A DNA stretch of 64,000 nucleotides. Origin: Gonatopus flavifemur. Its lineage: Eukaryota; Arthropoda; Insecta; Hymenoptera; Dryinidae. The notes beneath the pieces were generated by a model. That model searched no databases and was not told the DNA's origin. It saw only the letters and a list, made by a program, of their open reading frames with translations. The stretch lies in NCBI GenBank assembly GCA_018340375.1, contig JAFFJZ010000001.1, forward strand, positions 78,360,001 through 78,424,000. The letters run 5' to 3'. Both the position numbers and the translations under genes were made by a program. Shown one piece after another: positions 1 through 14,671 of the stretch (position 1 is its first letter; every line of letters starts with the position of its first letter).

Positions 1-982
1 GTGACAAAAACATGGAACGATCTTCTCATTCTCGTGGAGTCTTCTCGTTCTCGTGGTTCCTCAAGTTTGCAGCATCGAAAATAATCACCTCGATTTTTAT
101 ATTCTTCTGTATGCGGGAAGATTGTCCTTGCATTCGTGAAGAACGTTAAAACACGCGGTTAAGATATATAAAAAGCGCACGATTCTATGAAAATTGTGTA
201 GTAACCAAAATATCGTATCCCCTCGGTCATCGAGTCGTTCGCAATTCCTCGAGAATAATTATGAACCACAAAATATGGCGATCGTGTGTAACATCATCGG
301 GAATAATGGCGATGCGCCGCCCCAACTCGAATCTTCATTCTTCACCTGCGGTCTACCTGTTTGCGGATGACCAATGAGAACGTTCCCTACCACCTATCTT
401 GGGTGACTGTCAATGATTGGTGAAGTTCATTTCATACGAACAAGAGGCGTCATCTTTTTTCATTACGATAGGTGGAAATCTCTCATGAAATGACAAAATG
501 GTTTCGAATATCATCAAGAATTTTTCTACTGCGCAGAGACACCTCTTGAATACACCATTTTTGAAAAATAAAAACCCACAAGATTTACCACAATATTTTT
601 TGAAAAACTAATAACAAAATCAAAATATGTACCCTGAATTCTCAAATCAATTTTGTAGAATTTGTATGTCTTCCGATGGAAGGTGATTTTATAGAATTTT
701 TATACACTATTCGTATGGAATATATATAAATTCTATAAAAATTCAATATAATTGACCTGAATCAGTATTCGTTTTTTCGTCCAAAGGTTTTTAGTAAAAT
801 TAATAGAAAAATTGTGATTCCGCTTGCTGTTCCGTCACAACCAAAAGAGATAACAACAGCAAAAGACACCGTATTCGTTGGAAAAAGATGCGATCACCCC
901 CGTTGGACCCCTACTCTCGGCGTTAGAATTGCATGAATGAAGACATAATTTCATCCGATGCACCTCTCCCTCCCGGCTTCGG

Positions 983-1236
983 TACACTGTAAAAAATTTT
1001 ATCGGAAAATTCCTATATATTTGTGTGAAGTAATTAACACATACATGCATTAGGAATTTTCCCAACTTCTCCGGAAATTTATTGTGAAATGTTGGGAAGA
1101 ATCCCATAAAGTTTGGAATTATCAGATAAATGTATGAGAAATTTCATATAAATGTACCGGAAATTGATTTCCTAATCAATGATTGGAATTTTCCGGTTGA
1201 TGTACACAGGAAATTTCCGATTATTTTTTACAGTGC
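983..1236. mobile_element. TA-type MITE, CACTGTAAAAAA termini
   Basis: The ends are inverted copies: CACTGTAAAAAAT on the left and its complement ATTTTTTACAGTG on the right, followed inside by related GGAAATTCC-type blocks. The left end is preceded by TA. The right flank reads CA, a possible decayed TA. There is no coding capacity. The same termini bound the 1.1-kb element at 34,921-36,028, so the two belong to one family. TA target use suggests a Tc1/mariner-type mobiliser, an inference. Confidence 0.65.
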
Positions 1237-3295
1237 AAAACAACGGGCACAATCACGCTAATATGCAATTACATGTCGATACGAACAGAGGAAGATGGCA
1301 ATTTGAATCGGATGACAGCTGACAGCTGATCAGACTGAGGAATGCAGTTTTGAAAAGTCCAATTTGAAAAAGCAATGATTGAACATCAATCAAGATACCG
1401 TTTCCACTTTTTTTAGCTCAATAGGGTGCCGAAAGTTTTCAATGATTATTCAAATTTCACAGGATACAAAAGTACGCTTTCTTTGACAACGGTCTGCAAT
1501 GAATGACACGTTGGGGAAGTATCGCGTGTCTTAATGAATTCTACGTTCTTAGAACTAGGATCATTTAGATTTGCAGGGCAAGGACCTTTGATTTCGACAC
1601 AAGAAGGACAAAGACTTGTAACAGAACTATGAATTTTTTATATTTGATAATAATTCAGCAGAAAATTGATGTTTCGCGTAGTCATGTCATGTGTAGTTAA
1701 AAACTGGAGATACCAATAATTTTTACATATAAAAGTGACCCCGCATGCTCGTTCCAGGGTTAATATAACAAAAAAATATATTGTGATTTGCAAAACATTA
1801 ACCAAAAATGAAGGGTTTCTTTTTGTCTCGAGTTATCAATGTTACTCGAAGTTTGAAGAACAAAAGATCAGACAGGAAAGAAAATGAGGAAGTAATAAAT
1901 AATTTACAATTGTATACTAGTGCATACAATTCACACAATGCAAAAAAAAAGAATAAGGAACCTTCGACCTGTTCTAAGAAAACAAAATGAACCCTCACAC
2001 GTGTTTCACTTGTAGTATTGTTTTCTATATGGGAAAAACTTTCAATTCTTTTCGTCGATTTAGCTGCCAAATATACTTGGGTCCACTGTCTTCCTTGGAA
2101 ACTTGGTTTGACCTTTCAATATATTTTGAGAACAGAAAATTTTCTCCAAGCTGGAAAAATATCGCACAAATTATTTATCTTACTTTGTCATATGATAAAT
2201 ATAGGGTGTATCAATCATTATTATACAATTCAACAATGAGAACTCTCAAACTCAATTCTTATGATATCGAGGAATGTGAGAATTCCATGAAATCATGCTT
2301 TTGAAGGGCTGAACGTTTTCAACTGTTTGTTAAAAAATGTTTGTGGATGTCGTTATTTTTATACTTTACGTAAATATTTCATATTAGTAGTTTATGAGCA
2401 GGTAAATTCTCAAATGCAGGAATGAGAGTTAAACAGAACTGATGGTCAACACGTGTGATTTTAGTACACCATCGACACATGTTGCACATAGGGACATAGG
2501 TATACATTGGTAGAACTTGACATGCACCGGCACTAAGTACCGTAAAAGAATGAAATTCTCATTGTTGTAACAGTATTTGAAAATCTACAGGATGTCTTGT
2601 GAAAGCTGTGGATTGGACTTGAAAAAACATTTTTAGAACGAAAAAAACCTTTGACGAAATGCGTTACAGGAGCAGTTTGAATCGTTCGCTTCGTAATCTG
2701 TTGAATTGTATCCTCTTTCGTACAAATTCAATCTTTCAAATAGTGTTGCCACGATCCAGAAAACGAGCTATCACGATTTTTACATTCCAATGTTCTCCAA
2801 TTAAAATTATGGGGAGTAAAGATTGGTTAAAATGTAGATTAGAACTGAAATTCGGTTATGAGTCAGTTTACATCGAGCTGCAATCCCGTTAGTCTTAATT
2901 TTTATTCAATTAACACTCCAAGCGGTTCGAGCCAGATCGAAATTCAGATCGTACAGTCCAGATCGAATAAAGATTAATTCAAAACTTGATTTCATAAGCT
3001 TATACTTCAATTTGGATTCCCAAAAAAAGTCCACTGTTCTCAAGATTGTATTTTCACCCAACTGTTGTTACTATGGGAAAATGTACTTTCAGTTGAACGA
3101 GGCTGGAATCTAAAGATCGTGATAGCTCGTTTTGAGGATCGCGGCAACACTACTTTCAAATACTGTTAAATATTTGTGTACTGTTTTACCGTACTATGTT
3201 GATAAATTTTCAAAGTATCACGGTTCAGCGGTCGAGGACGTCAAAGTCGAGAGTATTCTCATCCTCATCTATATATCTAAGAACGACATCATCTC

Positions 3296-3573
3296 TACAC
3301 GGAAAAAATTAGTGATCCAAATTTTAGTTGACTAGTATGTCACTTTTGGACGGAGCACAAATTCCAGAAGAATTCATACACTGGATTTTAATAATTCGTT
3401 GACTCTTTCCATTATTTCAACAATCAAAATGAAAAGTGAATTTCATCGGTGAAATCATGGTCAAAGTCAACGAATTATTAAAATCCAGTGTATGAATTCT
3501 TCTCGGATTTGTGCTTCGTCCAAAAGTGACATACTAGTCAACGAAAATTTAGATCACCAATTTTTTCCGTGTA
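3296..3573. mobile_element. 278-bp palindromic MITE with TA ends
   Basis: This is a nearly perfect inverted repeat. The left arm begins TACACGGAAAAAATTAGTGA and the right arm ends with the complement, AATTTTTTCCGTGTA. The arms are about 110 bp each around a short centre near 3,435, with only scattered mismatches. TA dinucleotides lie at both borders. No reading frame of note is present. The high arm identity suggests a fairly recent insertion, an inference. Confidence 0.75.
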
Positions 3574-5889
3574 CAAACTATAATCACTGGAATTCCAACG
3601 GACCCCTGACGGTCCCAGCACTGGAAGCAATCGTGTCTACCTTTTTCTTTATAAATTCTGTTGAATCATTCGAAAATTGTTATCATAGAAGTGATGATAA
3701 CAGCACTTTCCAAGTTGGAATAAAATGGATGAACGGTTTAGATCAATTTCAATAAGCGTTAGAAGGAGGATGAATTTTGATGATGAATGAGAGAAAGGAT
3801 TTTTGAAGAAAGCAAAAAAAAATGGGAAACATGGGGACCCCCGCTGAGGAGCCCAAATGACTCCCCTTTCCAATGGCAATCCATGAGGCCCTCTTGTTTT
3901 TTCCTTTCCTTGCGACAGTTAACGCTGATGTCGACGAGACGTAAACCCTAGAGCATTCAACATCGGTTCCATACGCGTTGTATATTTACCCCCTCGAAGA
4001 TGGTGGGTTTTTATGCTTTTAATGTGGAGAACTTTACAGACTTGGATCCAATTAAAAGAATATTTTTTGTCACGCAGATCGCGTAAGATAAATGAACATA
4101 TCCGAGTGAAATAATTAACATCAAGACGGATTGAAGGTTCAGGATTGTACGAAATCAACGTAAATGTAGAAAATGTATAAATGAAAATGAATTTATTTTA
4201 TGATGTTCACAAACAAACGAGGTAATAGAATGCTGTTGGCAGTAGAAGAAACTAGAAGTAAATTTTGATCTCTTTACTGTTCAAAGCTGAATTAACGCGA
4301 AAGAAAAGAATCTGCCGTCGTAACTAAACTAAAAACAAACCGAATTTCACTAATGCAATAACGAGGTCCGCAGGATCGGTAAGACGTTTGCCATATCAAC
4401 AATTTTCTCCCCAGCGATGCCGCATGCCTTAATCTATACCTACTATATATATAATATTTCACAAGCAGCAATTTCAATTTCGATTAACTAAGTCTTTTCC
4501 TGTCTATAACTTCCTACATGGCAATATGAAATTCGTATTTGGATTTCTAATTGTTATTTCTAGAGGAAAATCTGATTATTTTCTGAGAATTCCAATAATT
4601 CAAATGAAATAACATCCGATGATCCGAGAATATGTAATATAGACGAATGATAAATAACGTAATTTGTTACATCAATGATTTCAAACCACCTTTTAATCGC
4701 GCGACAAATATCGTCCGTCGATAGTAATCAATAACGAAAAACAGAATAATTCATTGAGAATTATAAAGTATAGAATGACATTGGAGAACCAACGTTGACA
4801 TCGCACGAGGCCTCGCTAATCCCGGCATTAGTATCCAACGTTTGAATTTATCGCGCTCGTAATCCGCAAACGGTTGTTGGACAGATGCTGAAGCGAAATT
4901 TCTCTCACGCACATATGGATGATGACGACGCGTGGCTATCAAGAATAAGTAGTTCGTGTCAGTTCTCTCAAAACATTTCGTATGTGAAAATTTTTCAAGA
5001 TATTAAAAACATGCTGCCACGAAAGATTCATTGAGAGTATTACATTATACATCCATATGAGTTTTTCAGAGTTCAAAGACTAGAGAATTCTAGTGGAATT
5101 CCTTCACGTGTTGTTCACAAGTATGGAATCACTTTCTTATCACTTCCGCCTGAATTTAAACAGACTTCCACAAGAAAAATTTATTCTGAACAATTTTTTA
5201 GCTGTGGTGACTAAACATTGCTATTTCATTCTATTGTTTCAGTTAATCATGGTGCCCCTTGACAATCCAGTTACCTATATCAAGTTAGCAAATAGAGTTG
5301 CTATTTTATATGTAATGCCCCGTAATTCATCGCGTTAGGAAATTATCTTTTCTTCGTGTTATTCCTTAGAAGTGATCAAATTAACCCAGAACCTCCTCGG
5401 AACGTGACAAAGATTGTGTTGTTTGACATTTATCGAAACTTTGCAAAGAAGATCTTGCACTCACAGGAATGTTTCCTTCTCATAAGAATAAAAAATCATT
5501 TCTGTCCCGCAAACAAGAAAAATTCCCTTGATTCAAGTCATACTTTCTCTAGATCGGCACATAGAATTTTAATTGAATTTTATTCTTGTCAGCGGAGAAC
5601 CATTCCGTGTGTGACTAAGTCAGGGCTTAGGGAAAGATTTCGAATCAATACCTGAAAAAGTAGAATTAGATCCACGAGATGATGGGAATTCTGTAGATTG
5701 CGTACTCTAGATTGCATTTGACTCCAAAACTCATGTAATGCAATTTTTCAAATTCTCCTTGCGATTGATAAACAACACCCAGTGTCTATATAAGTATATA
5801 TAAACTATGTTAAATTATATATAATTTTGGAAATTTGTCCACGTGAGTACGTGAACTATTATATATCATGTTTGAGTTACATATAATCA

Positions 5890-6070
5890 CCCGAGTAAAA
5901 ATTTTCATTTCGGGTTCGCTAAACAGGACTGGTGCGGGCGTGTTGCATTTTTCTGCGGTACTGTTGCGGATGTGATGTGCCCGCACTGAATCTGCAACAG
6001 TACCGCAGAAAAATGCAACACGTCTGTACCAGTCCCGTTTGGCGAACCGAAATTAACATTTTTACTCGGG
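5890..6070. mobile_element. 181-bp palindromic element
   Basis: The left end CCCGAGTAAAAATTTTCATT is matched in inverse at the right end by TTTTTACTCGGG. The arms of about 80 bp meet near 5,980 and share an internal block GCATTTTTCTGCGGTACTG. It could fold into one long hairpin. It is probably a MITE; the target duplication is not clear. Confidence 0.7.
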
Positions 6071-6693
6071 CAATTTCTATTATAAATCATGTAACTTCCC
6101 ATATTCAAATCCGCTCCCCGTAAGAATATCATGATGAGCAATGAAAGATAATAAATAGAATTCAATAAAATTGAAAAGAATTGTACATTTTCTCAGTGGA
6201 ATGATAAAATTCGATAAGATCAACGGAAGTTGATCGATAATCCTCCGATATTTGCACACAAAAATACACTTATATAAATACGATATGATGTTATCGATCT
6301 ATAAATAATCTTAATACTTAGCTCATACGACAAAGCTCATTATCGTAGTTTGAACGTATTTCGCGTACCTGCTCTAAATTTTGTACCTGGCAATAATCAG
6401 ATCAGCTTTAAGGAACCAAATTCAATATTTGAGGAAAATCCAACACAAGAGTCAACAAGAAATCGCTCGGCGAAGACTTCTTCTCTTGATTCAAGATAAT
6501 TGAACTAAAACAGGATGATCTGTACCTAATACAGATATAGCTTTTGGAAAACATATATCATGTAGTAATCAGGTTTACATAGGTCGAGATAAAGTTACTT
6601 TAAACATTGATCTATTGGACAAATTTCATTCCAAGATATGTAAAATGTCTTCAAACACTTTGAAATGTTTCAAGAAAAGGTAAACCTGTTCGA

Positions 6694-7029
6694 TAGGGTG
6701 GTTCTTATTTCACTCAAAACAGTTTGTTTTAGTTTATTTTCATCTTCTGTGGTTAACAAAAAGTTTTTTTTTGTATTTTTCACATAATTTTCAATAGAGA
6801 TTCAGGGGTCGCTACCGACGTTTGAAATAGGGATCAAAAATGTCTATTGGAAACGTCGGTAGCGACCCCTAACTCTTTTTTGAAAATTATGTAAAAAATA
6901 TTGTAGGACTTCTTCAAGATGTGGAACAAAATTACAGGGTGCCCAATACAAAAAAAGATCTTTTTGTTGACAACAGAAAATGAAAACAAACTGAAAGAAA
7001 CTTTTTTGAGTCAAATAAGAACCATCCTA
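6694..7029. mobile_element. 336-bp palindromic MITE with TA ends
   Basis: The left end TAGGGTGGTTCTTATTT is mirrored at the right end by AAATAAGAACCATCCTA. The inverted similarity continues inward past a central CGTCGGTAGCGACCCCT block, which itself pairs with its own complement upstream. TA lies at both ends. There is no coding capacity. Confidence 0.7.
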
Positions 7030-7171
7030 TACTGTTTGACAAACTCTGAAAATTGGTTATCGGGTATTCCGCTTCCAATAGATTAATTACACTAGAGGAT
7101 GTCAAACGGGAGTTAATTCAAATAAATAATATCCTCTTAAAAGTAGAAATTTCAATCAAAAAGTACACCCT

Positions 7172-7670
7172 TCTTGACAGGCGTTATTCTGCGATCGAAA
7201 AATTTTTATCGAGCCTGAGTTTTGGAGATATAAGTATTTTTAGGTTTTTTCAAAAATCAAAATTGCTCAAAAGAGCATTGTGTGCTACATACTTGAGCCT
7301 GACACCATTCGCTAAGTTAGAACACGGCGCATCTCTTGACAAAAAATTGAGATATCCTATTATTTTTCAATTCAAAGTTATAGCGATTGGAAATTTTTGG
7401 GCTCCCAGCCAATCAGAATCCAGTAACTTTAAATCATTATAGCTCCCAAACAAAGAATGCGAGGATAGTTCATAGTTTTTTCTCCATAGACCGATCTCGC
7501 CGTTTCCCAACTCAGCGAATTGCATTACGCTCAAGTATTTACTATACAATGCTTTTGAGCGATTTTAATTTGAAAAAAAATCTAAAACTTGAAAACTAAG
7601 CCTAAAACAATTTTTTTGATACGGCAAATTATTACATTTTGACCGCAGAGTAACGCCTTTGGAGTTTTTT
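7172..7670. repeat. Degenerate 500-bp inverted repeat
   Basis: A left block around GGCGTTATTCTGCG (about 7,180) is matched in inverse by CGCAGAGTAACGCC (about 7,645). Inner blocks such as TTGCTCAAAAGAGCATTGT (7,263) pair with ACAATGCTTTTGAGCGAT (7,547). The arms are diverged, so this is an old palindromic element. Two reading frames run through it, including one of 129 codons that begins upstream at 7,053; they are by-products of the repeat and resemble no known protein. Confidence 0.55.
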
Positions 7671-8604
7671 CAGGGAATTCTGGAAAATTCGGTATAATCA
7701 TGTATGATATAATATGCCGAGTGGAAAAATTTTCAAAATTATATATCATTTGTGTAGGGTAAAATTTGTACGAAATTACAAGAAGTGGAAATATACTGAT
7801 TGTTGATTATAATCTCAAATGAGCCCATCGTGTACTTGATAATACGACTAACACGGACCTAATAAAACATAAGTCATTCCCATGCACCTTCGAGAAGTAG
7901 TCAACATCGTCTCGTCGTCTGGCGAACACATGTCCTATGTCGGATTTTATTCGTTAAAAAAACGCTTCGCGTCCACCCTTTCCTCATGCGACATTGGGGC
8001 TTTGCTGGTATTACGTTTATGCCTATGAGAACATTATATCCCGGAACCTGTACTTTGCTAATTCTTCTTCTCTCTTTGATAAGTATTCGGCGCATATTGT
8101 ACATCTAGCTGGAGGGAAAAGGAAAAATATGCTTCCAAAAAGCAATTCAATCATTTCATGTTAAAAATATTACCTTCTGATGATTGTTTATAAATATAGC
8201 ACGAGGAGGAAAACTTTGATAAAACCTGTTCACCAAAATGAAGGTTTATGGTTCACCTTATGGAAAAAATATCGTAATAACTCATCTAACAGAATCTGTT
8301 AACATGTGTCTAAACGATGTTATAGGAACTGTTGAAGTATTCCGTAGCGGTATTTGATTAACTATGAAACTTTTTCAATGACACAGGTACAAATTTTGTT
8401 TCTCAAAGAGATTTTTAATATCAACCTCCTCCTCCCGTACAATTATCCTACACGCTTCCTAGACGCTTCTAAAGTCTTTGCTAGCTAGAAAATCCCGAAA
8501 ATTATGCTCGGGAGAGTTTGTGAATTTAATGAAACAAAAACTCCCTAACAGCAAAATGCTAAACAAATATGCAGCAAATTGTTGAAAACGTACAACAACA
8601 GTTT

Positions 8605-8695
8605 GAAGCAATTTGCAGGGACGTTGCGTCGCCAAATGCGTAACAATATGCTGTAAATCTAGGATTTTAGCTTGAGTTGTTATCGTGTTGCTGAG
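8605..8695. repeat. Dispersed repeat, copy 1 of 2
   Basis: About 90 bp containing CAATTTGCAGGGACGTTGCG and AACAATATGCTG recurs in the opposite orientation at 24,018-24,112 inside the twist intron. The surrounding 250 bp is rich in AGCAA words. It is probably a fragment of a dispersed element. Confidence 0.6.
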
Positions 8696-11600
8696 AAGTT
8701 GCTTGGTTTCATGAAACTCTCAATCACATGCGTAGCAAATTCCCAGCAACTTTACGGAAACTTGATAAACAACTTAAGAGCAACGATTGCACAGCAACAC
8801 ATATAAAGTTACAAAAACTCTTCGTGTACTGAAATATAAATTCCTCAAACTTGTAACGAAGTTCTTTTGTATTTATACCAAAGACTCCCAGTTTTTCATG
8901 GTATTCGTATGAATAAAATTCAATTTTTCACTACATACATAATTTTTTTCGAATTCAATCTGATCTTTTGGAATAACGACAGTGAAAGGAAATATCGATA
9001 GAATCAAACTACAGATTTTATTCTGAACATCACGTTATCCTTAAACAAAACTTTTTGTTCTCATCGACGCAGAAGAGAATGGGGAAGATGGGAAGAGAAA
9101 GAGAAGAAAGGTCTGACAAAAGGTTTGACAAAAAATACAATACCGCTGTCGTCAAAGGAAGTAGGGAATACGCAAATGACGTCAGCGACTTGCCGTTTAT
9201 TTGATTTTTCGGTGCTGACTTTCGTCTCTTCGTTTATTCTTCATCGTCTTTGTCATTCTATAAATTCGTATGTCTTTGGATTTTTCAAATTTCAAGAGAG
9301 AAAGACCACCCTGAATATCTCATCCGAGTATCGCGACACGTTTGTAAGAATATATGTGCGTGCATGTAAGTACGTGCGAATGTGTTTGAAGATTTATATA
9401 ACACACCACGATTCACGCAATAAACTAAAAAGCTTTATTGCGTCAATGAAAAATTAGCGAGTATCTTCCGTAGGTCATTCTTTCCCTGAGACAAAATTCA
9501 ACAAGTTCGTGTATGATATCATAAAATAAGTCGAGGATGAAGATTCCGTAATGAATGGACTGATTTGCGATTATTTGGAGAATCAACGACATGTTGTTGA
9601 CAGCACAACTCGTGCAAGCCAAGGGAATGAAATTTAAGTGAAGAATATCGAAGAAAATCCTCGCTTATCATTTTTGTTCGTAATTTTGTGGAAAGCAAAC
9701 CATTTTTCTATGAAAACTTATGTAAAGTTTGCAGAAGAGAGATGTTTACTGGATTGTTGTTACAACTTGGAGAAGAAGATTTATAATCTCTGAACTTGAT
9801 TGTCGTTTAAACAAATTATTGGAAATTTTAAAGAGAAAATGCTATACTTGAGTTGATTTTGTTCTTATAAAAAGAACAAAGCTATCTGAAATTCTTTTGG
9901 CTTACAGAGATTTTGTGATTTTGACAAAGAAACTACAGGGGGGTAATTTTCTAGTATAGATTCATTCATATATACTTTGCATGCATCTCTTACGAATGAA
10001 AAATCGTAATTCCTCTTTGTTCACGGAGAAAAAGAAATTTGGTGACAGCGAAATCTCATTTTTCTGAGTATCTTTTGCCGCGAGAGCAGTCTATTTGCTA
10101 CCCTAGCAATCTTTTGAGCTACGACAGCGATTCTTTTAGCAGTGAATTCGCTGTTTCGGTTAATCATGCTGCTCTCCCAGCAATTCAAATTTCCAGTTCG
10201 ATATCGGACGTTTTGGAAGATCTTTTTTACAGTGTGGATGACCTACTACAATGACATAATCCTTCCACAATTCGTAATTTCTCATCATAAATCACAGCTA
10301 CTTCCTCAAATACGAATTTCCCGCGTTAATCCACTCTCCCGTATCTCGGAACACTCGATAAAACACTTTTGTCCACCTTTGTTGAAACCTCATTATCGAA
10401 ATATAAAGCCTGTGAATGAACACTACCGGATTTAGGGGAGGGATTTTAATGGTCAGCCACCAGTGAAATTTAAAGCTTTATTATCTCTTGAAGTATTCAA
10501 GAAAGGCCGCCACCAGCAAAATGACAATTGACGGTCATCCCAGCACAGAGGGTGGCCATTAATAGATTTATTGTGACCAGTAAGAAATTTTAGAAATCCG
10601 TTTACATCCTCGAAAGACGTTGTCTCGGCAGATACCAGTAACAAGGAACGGAATTACGATCTTCAATTCGGAAATACCCAAAAAATGAGTGCATGGAACA
10701 TATTCATTTTCCGAATGCGTCGCTTTTTTCCTCCATTATCCGATATGGATCTTTCTGCCCTGTATACTCCGAACCGCGAGATGCCACGATATTAATATCG
10801 CATCAAGGACGTAATGAGTTTATAGACGATCTCAATTCGTCAAAGAACGAAGAAGAGGATGTGTGGAAATTTATAGAGATAAAGTTTGAACCAATTTTCC
10901 GCTAAGTGATAAATTATCGGTTCGGACAGACGAGGAGTATATCAAATATTATTAGATTCAGGTAGATAAATAATGGCCGCTAACTGCTCTCTGGAAATGT
11001 TCATGCGATGTTTCAACTCGACGCGTGGAGGATCGTAACGTTATAATACTTTTTCAATATATCCATTTTTTATTCAATCAACCTAAAAGAAACTGATTTT
11101 TTTTTCCACGTGCTTCAAAGTTCTCTCAAAGGTTTTTGAAATATTTTCAATAAGTCTCTAAAATATTTAAATTTATGGCATAAAACATGAACTCTCTTCA
11201 TAAAATATCTATTTGTAGAAATTAAATATTCTATTGGATGCAAAAACTGATTACTTGTTGCGAATAAATTATTTCTTTAGGACAGCAATTTATTCGATTC
11301 GCATAAATATTTCATCAATCCTAAGAAATATTTTATGGAGAGAGGACAAATAAACTATTTATTTGGTTGGAAGAAAATGTATGTATATATTATATTTTAG
11401 AGTAATTCAAAAATATTCCAAAATTGTTCTAACAATTTTCAATTTGATAATTATGAATTGTCTATTTAAGACACTAAGACAAAAAGGGAGTAACAAAAAT
11501 AAAAGTGCATACGTTATCTATGCATGATATATGCCAGCAATTGGAAACAAAATCAGTTTATTAAATATTGTATATTTTATATTTTCCTCGGATGATTTTC

Positions 11601-14600
11601 AAAAATCAAAACAAAATTTTGGAAAGGATAGAACGTGATGAAAATAATGGATTACAATACTGATCAATAAGAGCGTGTGGCTTTGTGTAAGCAGTAAGCA
11701 CAAGCTCTTGAATACAATGGGGAAATACGTCGTCTGCATGGTACTCGGCCACACTTTTGGATTACACCAGGGCCAATAAAATCCTCATAATCCAGCCTGG
11801 ACGAACAACAGTCTCGTCATAGTAAACTGCTGGTATTTCATAACACATTGATTTGGTTTTCCCCAAAAATTGCTTGATGTATTTTTTGAGATTCAATCAT
11901 TTAAATTTAAATCATCTAATTCTTATTTCATGGGATGAGGATGGTAATTTAGATATTTATAAATAAATATTTTCAATATTCAGAATTGAAAGTGAGATCT
12001 TATTCGTAACGGAAAAAAGTGGTGTAAAATTCATTTATTGTTAAGTAAATATATAGACAACTCTAAAATTTCAAATTATAAAAATGTGAGATTTAAAAAT
12101 AACTAAAATTTTACTATTCTCTAGAAAGTAGATATATGTTATATTGGATATATTTTATTTGAAAATTCATACAAAAAATATTCGCTAAACTAAAGCGGAG
12201 TTCGTTTGCTTTGCTGTTGGTGACAAAAATATTCTTAATACAGAACTGAGTTAAACAAAAGACAACGAAACAGGGAAAAATAAATATCTTTGAGCTATGT
12301 AACGTTCCTCTTCGGCAGTGAACGTTTTAAACTGATATCACGTAACAGACTCAGAGGTATCTGTGAATTTCAAACGATTTTCCATGATCCATTTATGAAA
12401 ATACGAAAAGTCTATATTTATATACAAATATATGAATATATATGATGGGAATGGTGAAGAAGACACGTGTAGAAGCACGTGCTAATATACCTGTTTGGTT
12501 AGTACCTATGCATCGTCTACGACCTATGCTAACGTTATATTATTGTATACCTATATACGTAGCGCGATTCCCTCGACTTGACTGTCGTCGGTCTTTCGGT
12601 GGTTCTCCTCTCCTGGTGAACACATGTCGGCATTTTGGCAGTAAGGTCGTATAAATTGGAAAAATTTGGCCAACACGTGCTCGTCATACGGTGTATATGC
12701 AGTATACAATCCGTGAATCCGTGATGCTCTCGTGCTGCTACAATCGCGAGACACCTTTAACAAGATTCCAAGTCACGTAGGGTATCCGGGCGACTGAACT
12801 TTCATATGTTCTCCAGATTTTGCCCTCGACGAAACCACCTTGTATGTTCTAACGTGAAACATATGATGAATTGAACCTGTACGTACGTATGCGTACTCCC
12901 AACCATACATACCTGTTGATTGGAAATTTCATTCATGAATTCTTCCATTTGATAAAAGACTCCAAGAGGTCCAAAATTATTGACAGTATATAATTCTTGT
13001 GAATCGTGTGATTAATGATCTAACTTAAATTGACAGGCTAAGCTTCACACGCGGGATTCCAATTGTAACCGATTAATACCTTTTTGGATTCGAATCGAAA
13101 TTCTGTACTTTGAAACCAGGATACATCCTCGATATTTTCGCAAGCTCAGTAAAGTTCATGTTACAAAATATTCAGAATATGTTTTCCTATCTAGGATAAA
13201 TATATCACTGATAATAAATAATTCATTCAAAGTACAAGATAAGAGGTTAAGGATTTTTCATCCACTTGCGAAGTTCTGACGGTAAGAATGTTTACATTCA
13301 TTGTTATTTCAAAGTTGTTCTTTGAATTTATCAATCTTGCACACAGATAATTTACAACCTCGTGAACGGTTTAGAAAGTCACTGAAGTCAAAATGAGGAT
13401 TTCAGATTAAGGACAGTGAAAATATTGGTACTGAAAACAATAAGCAGATTACGAAGTTATTTCTTTCCAAGTCAAGGATAGTTCAGGTTTCAAATAATTG
13501 TGGGGTACCGTTAAATCGCGTGCAAACACAAAGTCGAATTTTAATCTATTTCTTCAAGTTACAATTCATTCGTGTATTATATTATAAAGGAGCTTTATGG
13601 GAGAAAAATTTCCAAATACGTTTTCAATCAGCTGAAACCTTGGTTGCACCTAATTTATATATAAACAGCATCAAATTCTATGTATATTATATAGAATTTT
13701 GAAATTTTTCATTCGGGAAGGCTTGGAGAAAATATATCTGTGAATTCTCAACTAATTTTGCAGAATTTGCCAAATTTTTCAGTCAGCGAAAGTTGTTTGG
13801 AAATTTACTGAAAAAGAATGTTATCCAAATATTTTCAAAGTTTTTTCCTATACAGTTCAGGGTAATAATTGAATTATCATTTATTGGGAACACGAAATGA
13901 AGAATACAAGGAAGAAGAATCAGAATGGGTATGAAGTCTGTCAACGACTCATTATTATACTACGAATACACATTCACGAGGATCGGCATTATGCCCGACA
14001 CTTGTTGCTATTCAAGAAGCATGGAGACCATTCAAGATTCGTGTAACGGAGTGTCTCGTAACACAACAAGCAAACGCCTACCTCATTTTCTTTCAAACTC
14101 TACCTTTTCCCCATTCTATTTGCCATTCAATCCTCATTTATAAGGATTGTGATATTGAAAAAAATTCCCAACAGGGAACACATAATCTGACATCTCGCGT
14201 TTTTCTCAGCACCTTGATCGTACGATAATAACAATGATTCAAATCAACTTGACTCGGGACAAACGTTCATCTCCTTTTTTCCTAAATTCTGCTTTTATTC
14301 TTCTTTCTTGCGAAACTCAACATGTGTTTCACAAAGGAAGACGTAAGTTTTTCTACCCCACAGGGAACACATGTTAAAAGAAGAAAGACAGGAGATGGAG
14401 GAGTTGGACGATGACGAGAAGAGCACGTCGTACTCGTAAATGCAAATTCGTGCAATGGGGTGGTGGTGAGGAATGAGAATGAGAAAACGAAAATGGACAA
14501 TGAACCAAGTATGACACATGTTGAACTTCTGTAGAGTTTCCTAATGACCGGTTGATGCGCGTCGTTAAAACTCGAAAAGCGAAAGGACACACACCTATCC

Positions 14601-14631
14601 CGATACCTTCCATTTTATTTCATGTCGCTAT

Positions 14632-14671
14632 CTTCTTTTTCTTCTTCTTCTTCTTCTTCTTCTTCTTCTCT
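14632..14671. repeat. (TTC)n microsatellite
   Basis: A run of about twelve TTC triplets with one T-rich interruption, read directly from the sequence. It lies in a pyrimidine-rich stretch and encodes nothing. Confidence 0.9.

Noticed and set aside
7053..7442. 129-codon frame
   Set aside because: It overlaps a degenerate inverted-repeat element and shows no conserved motif or splice context.
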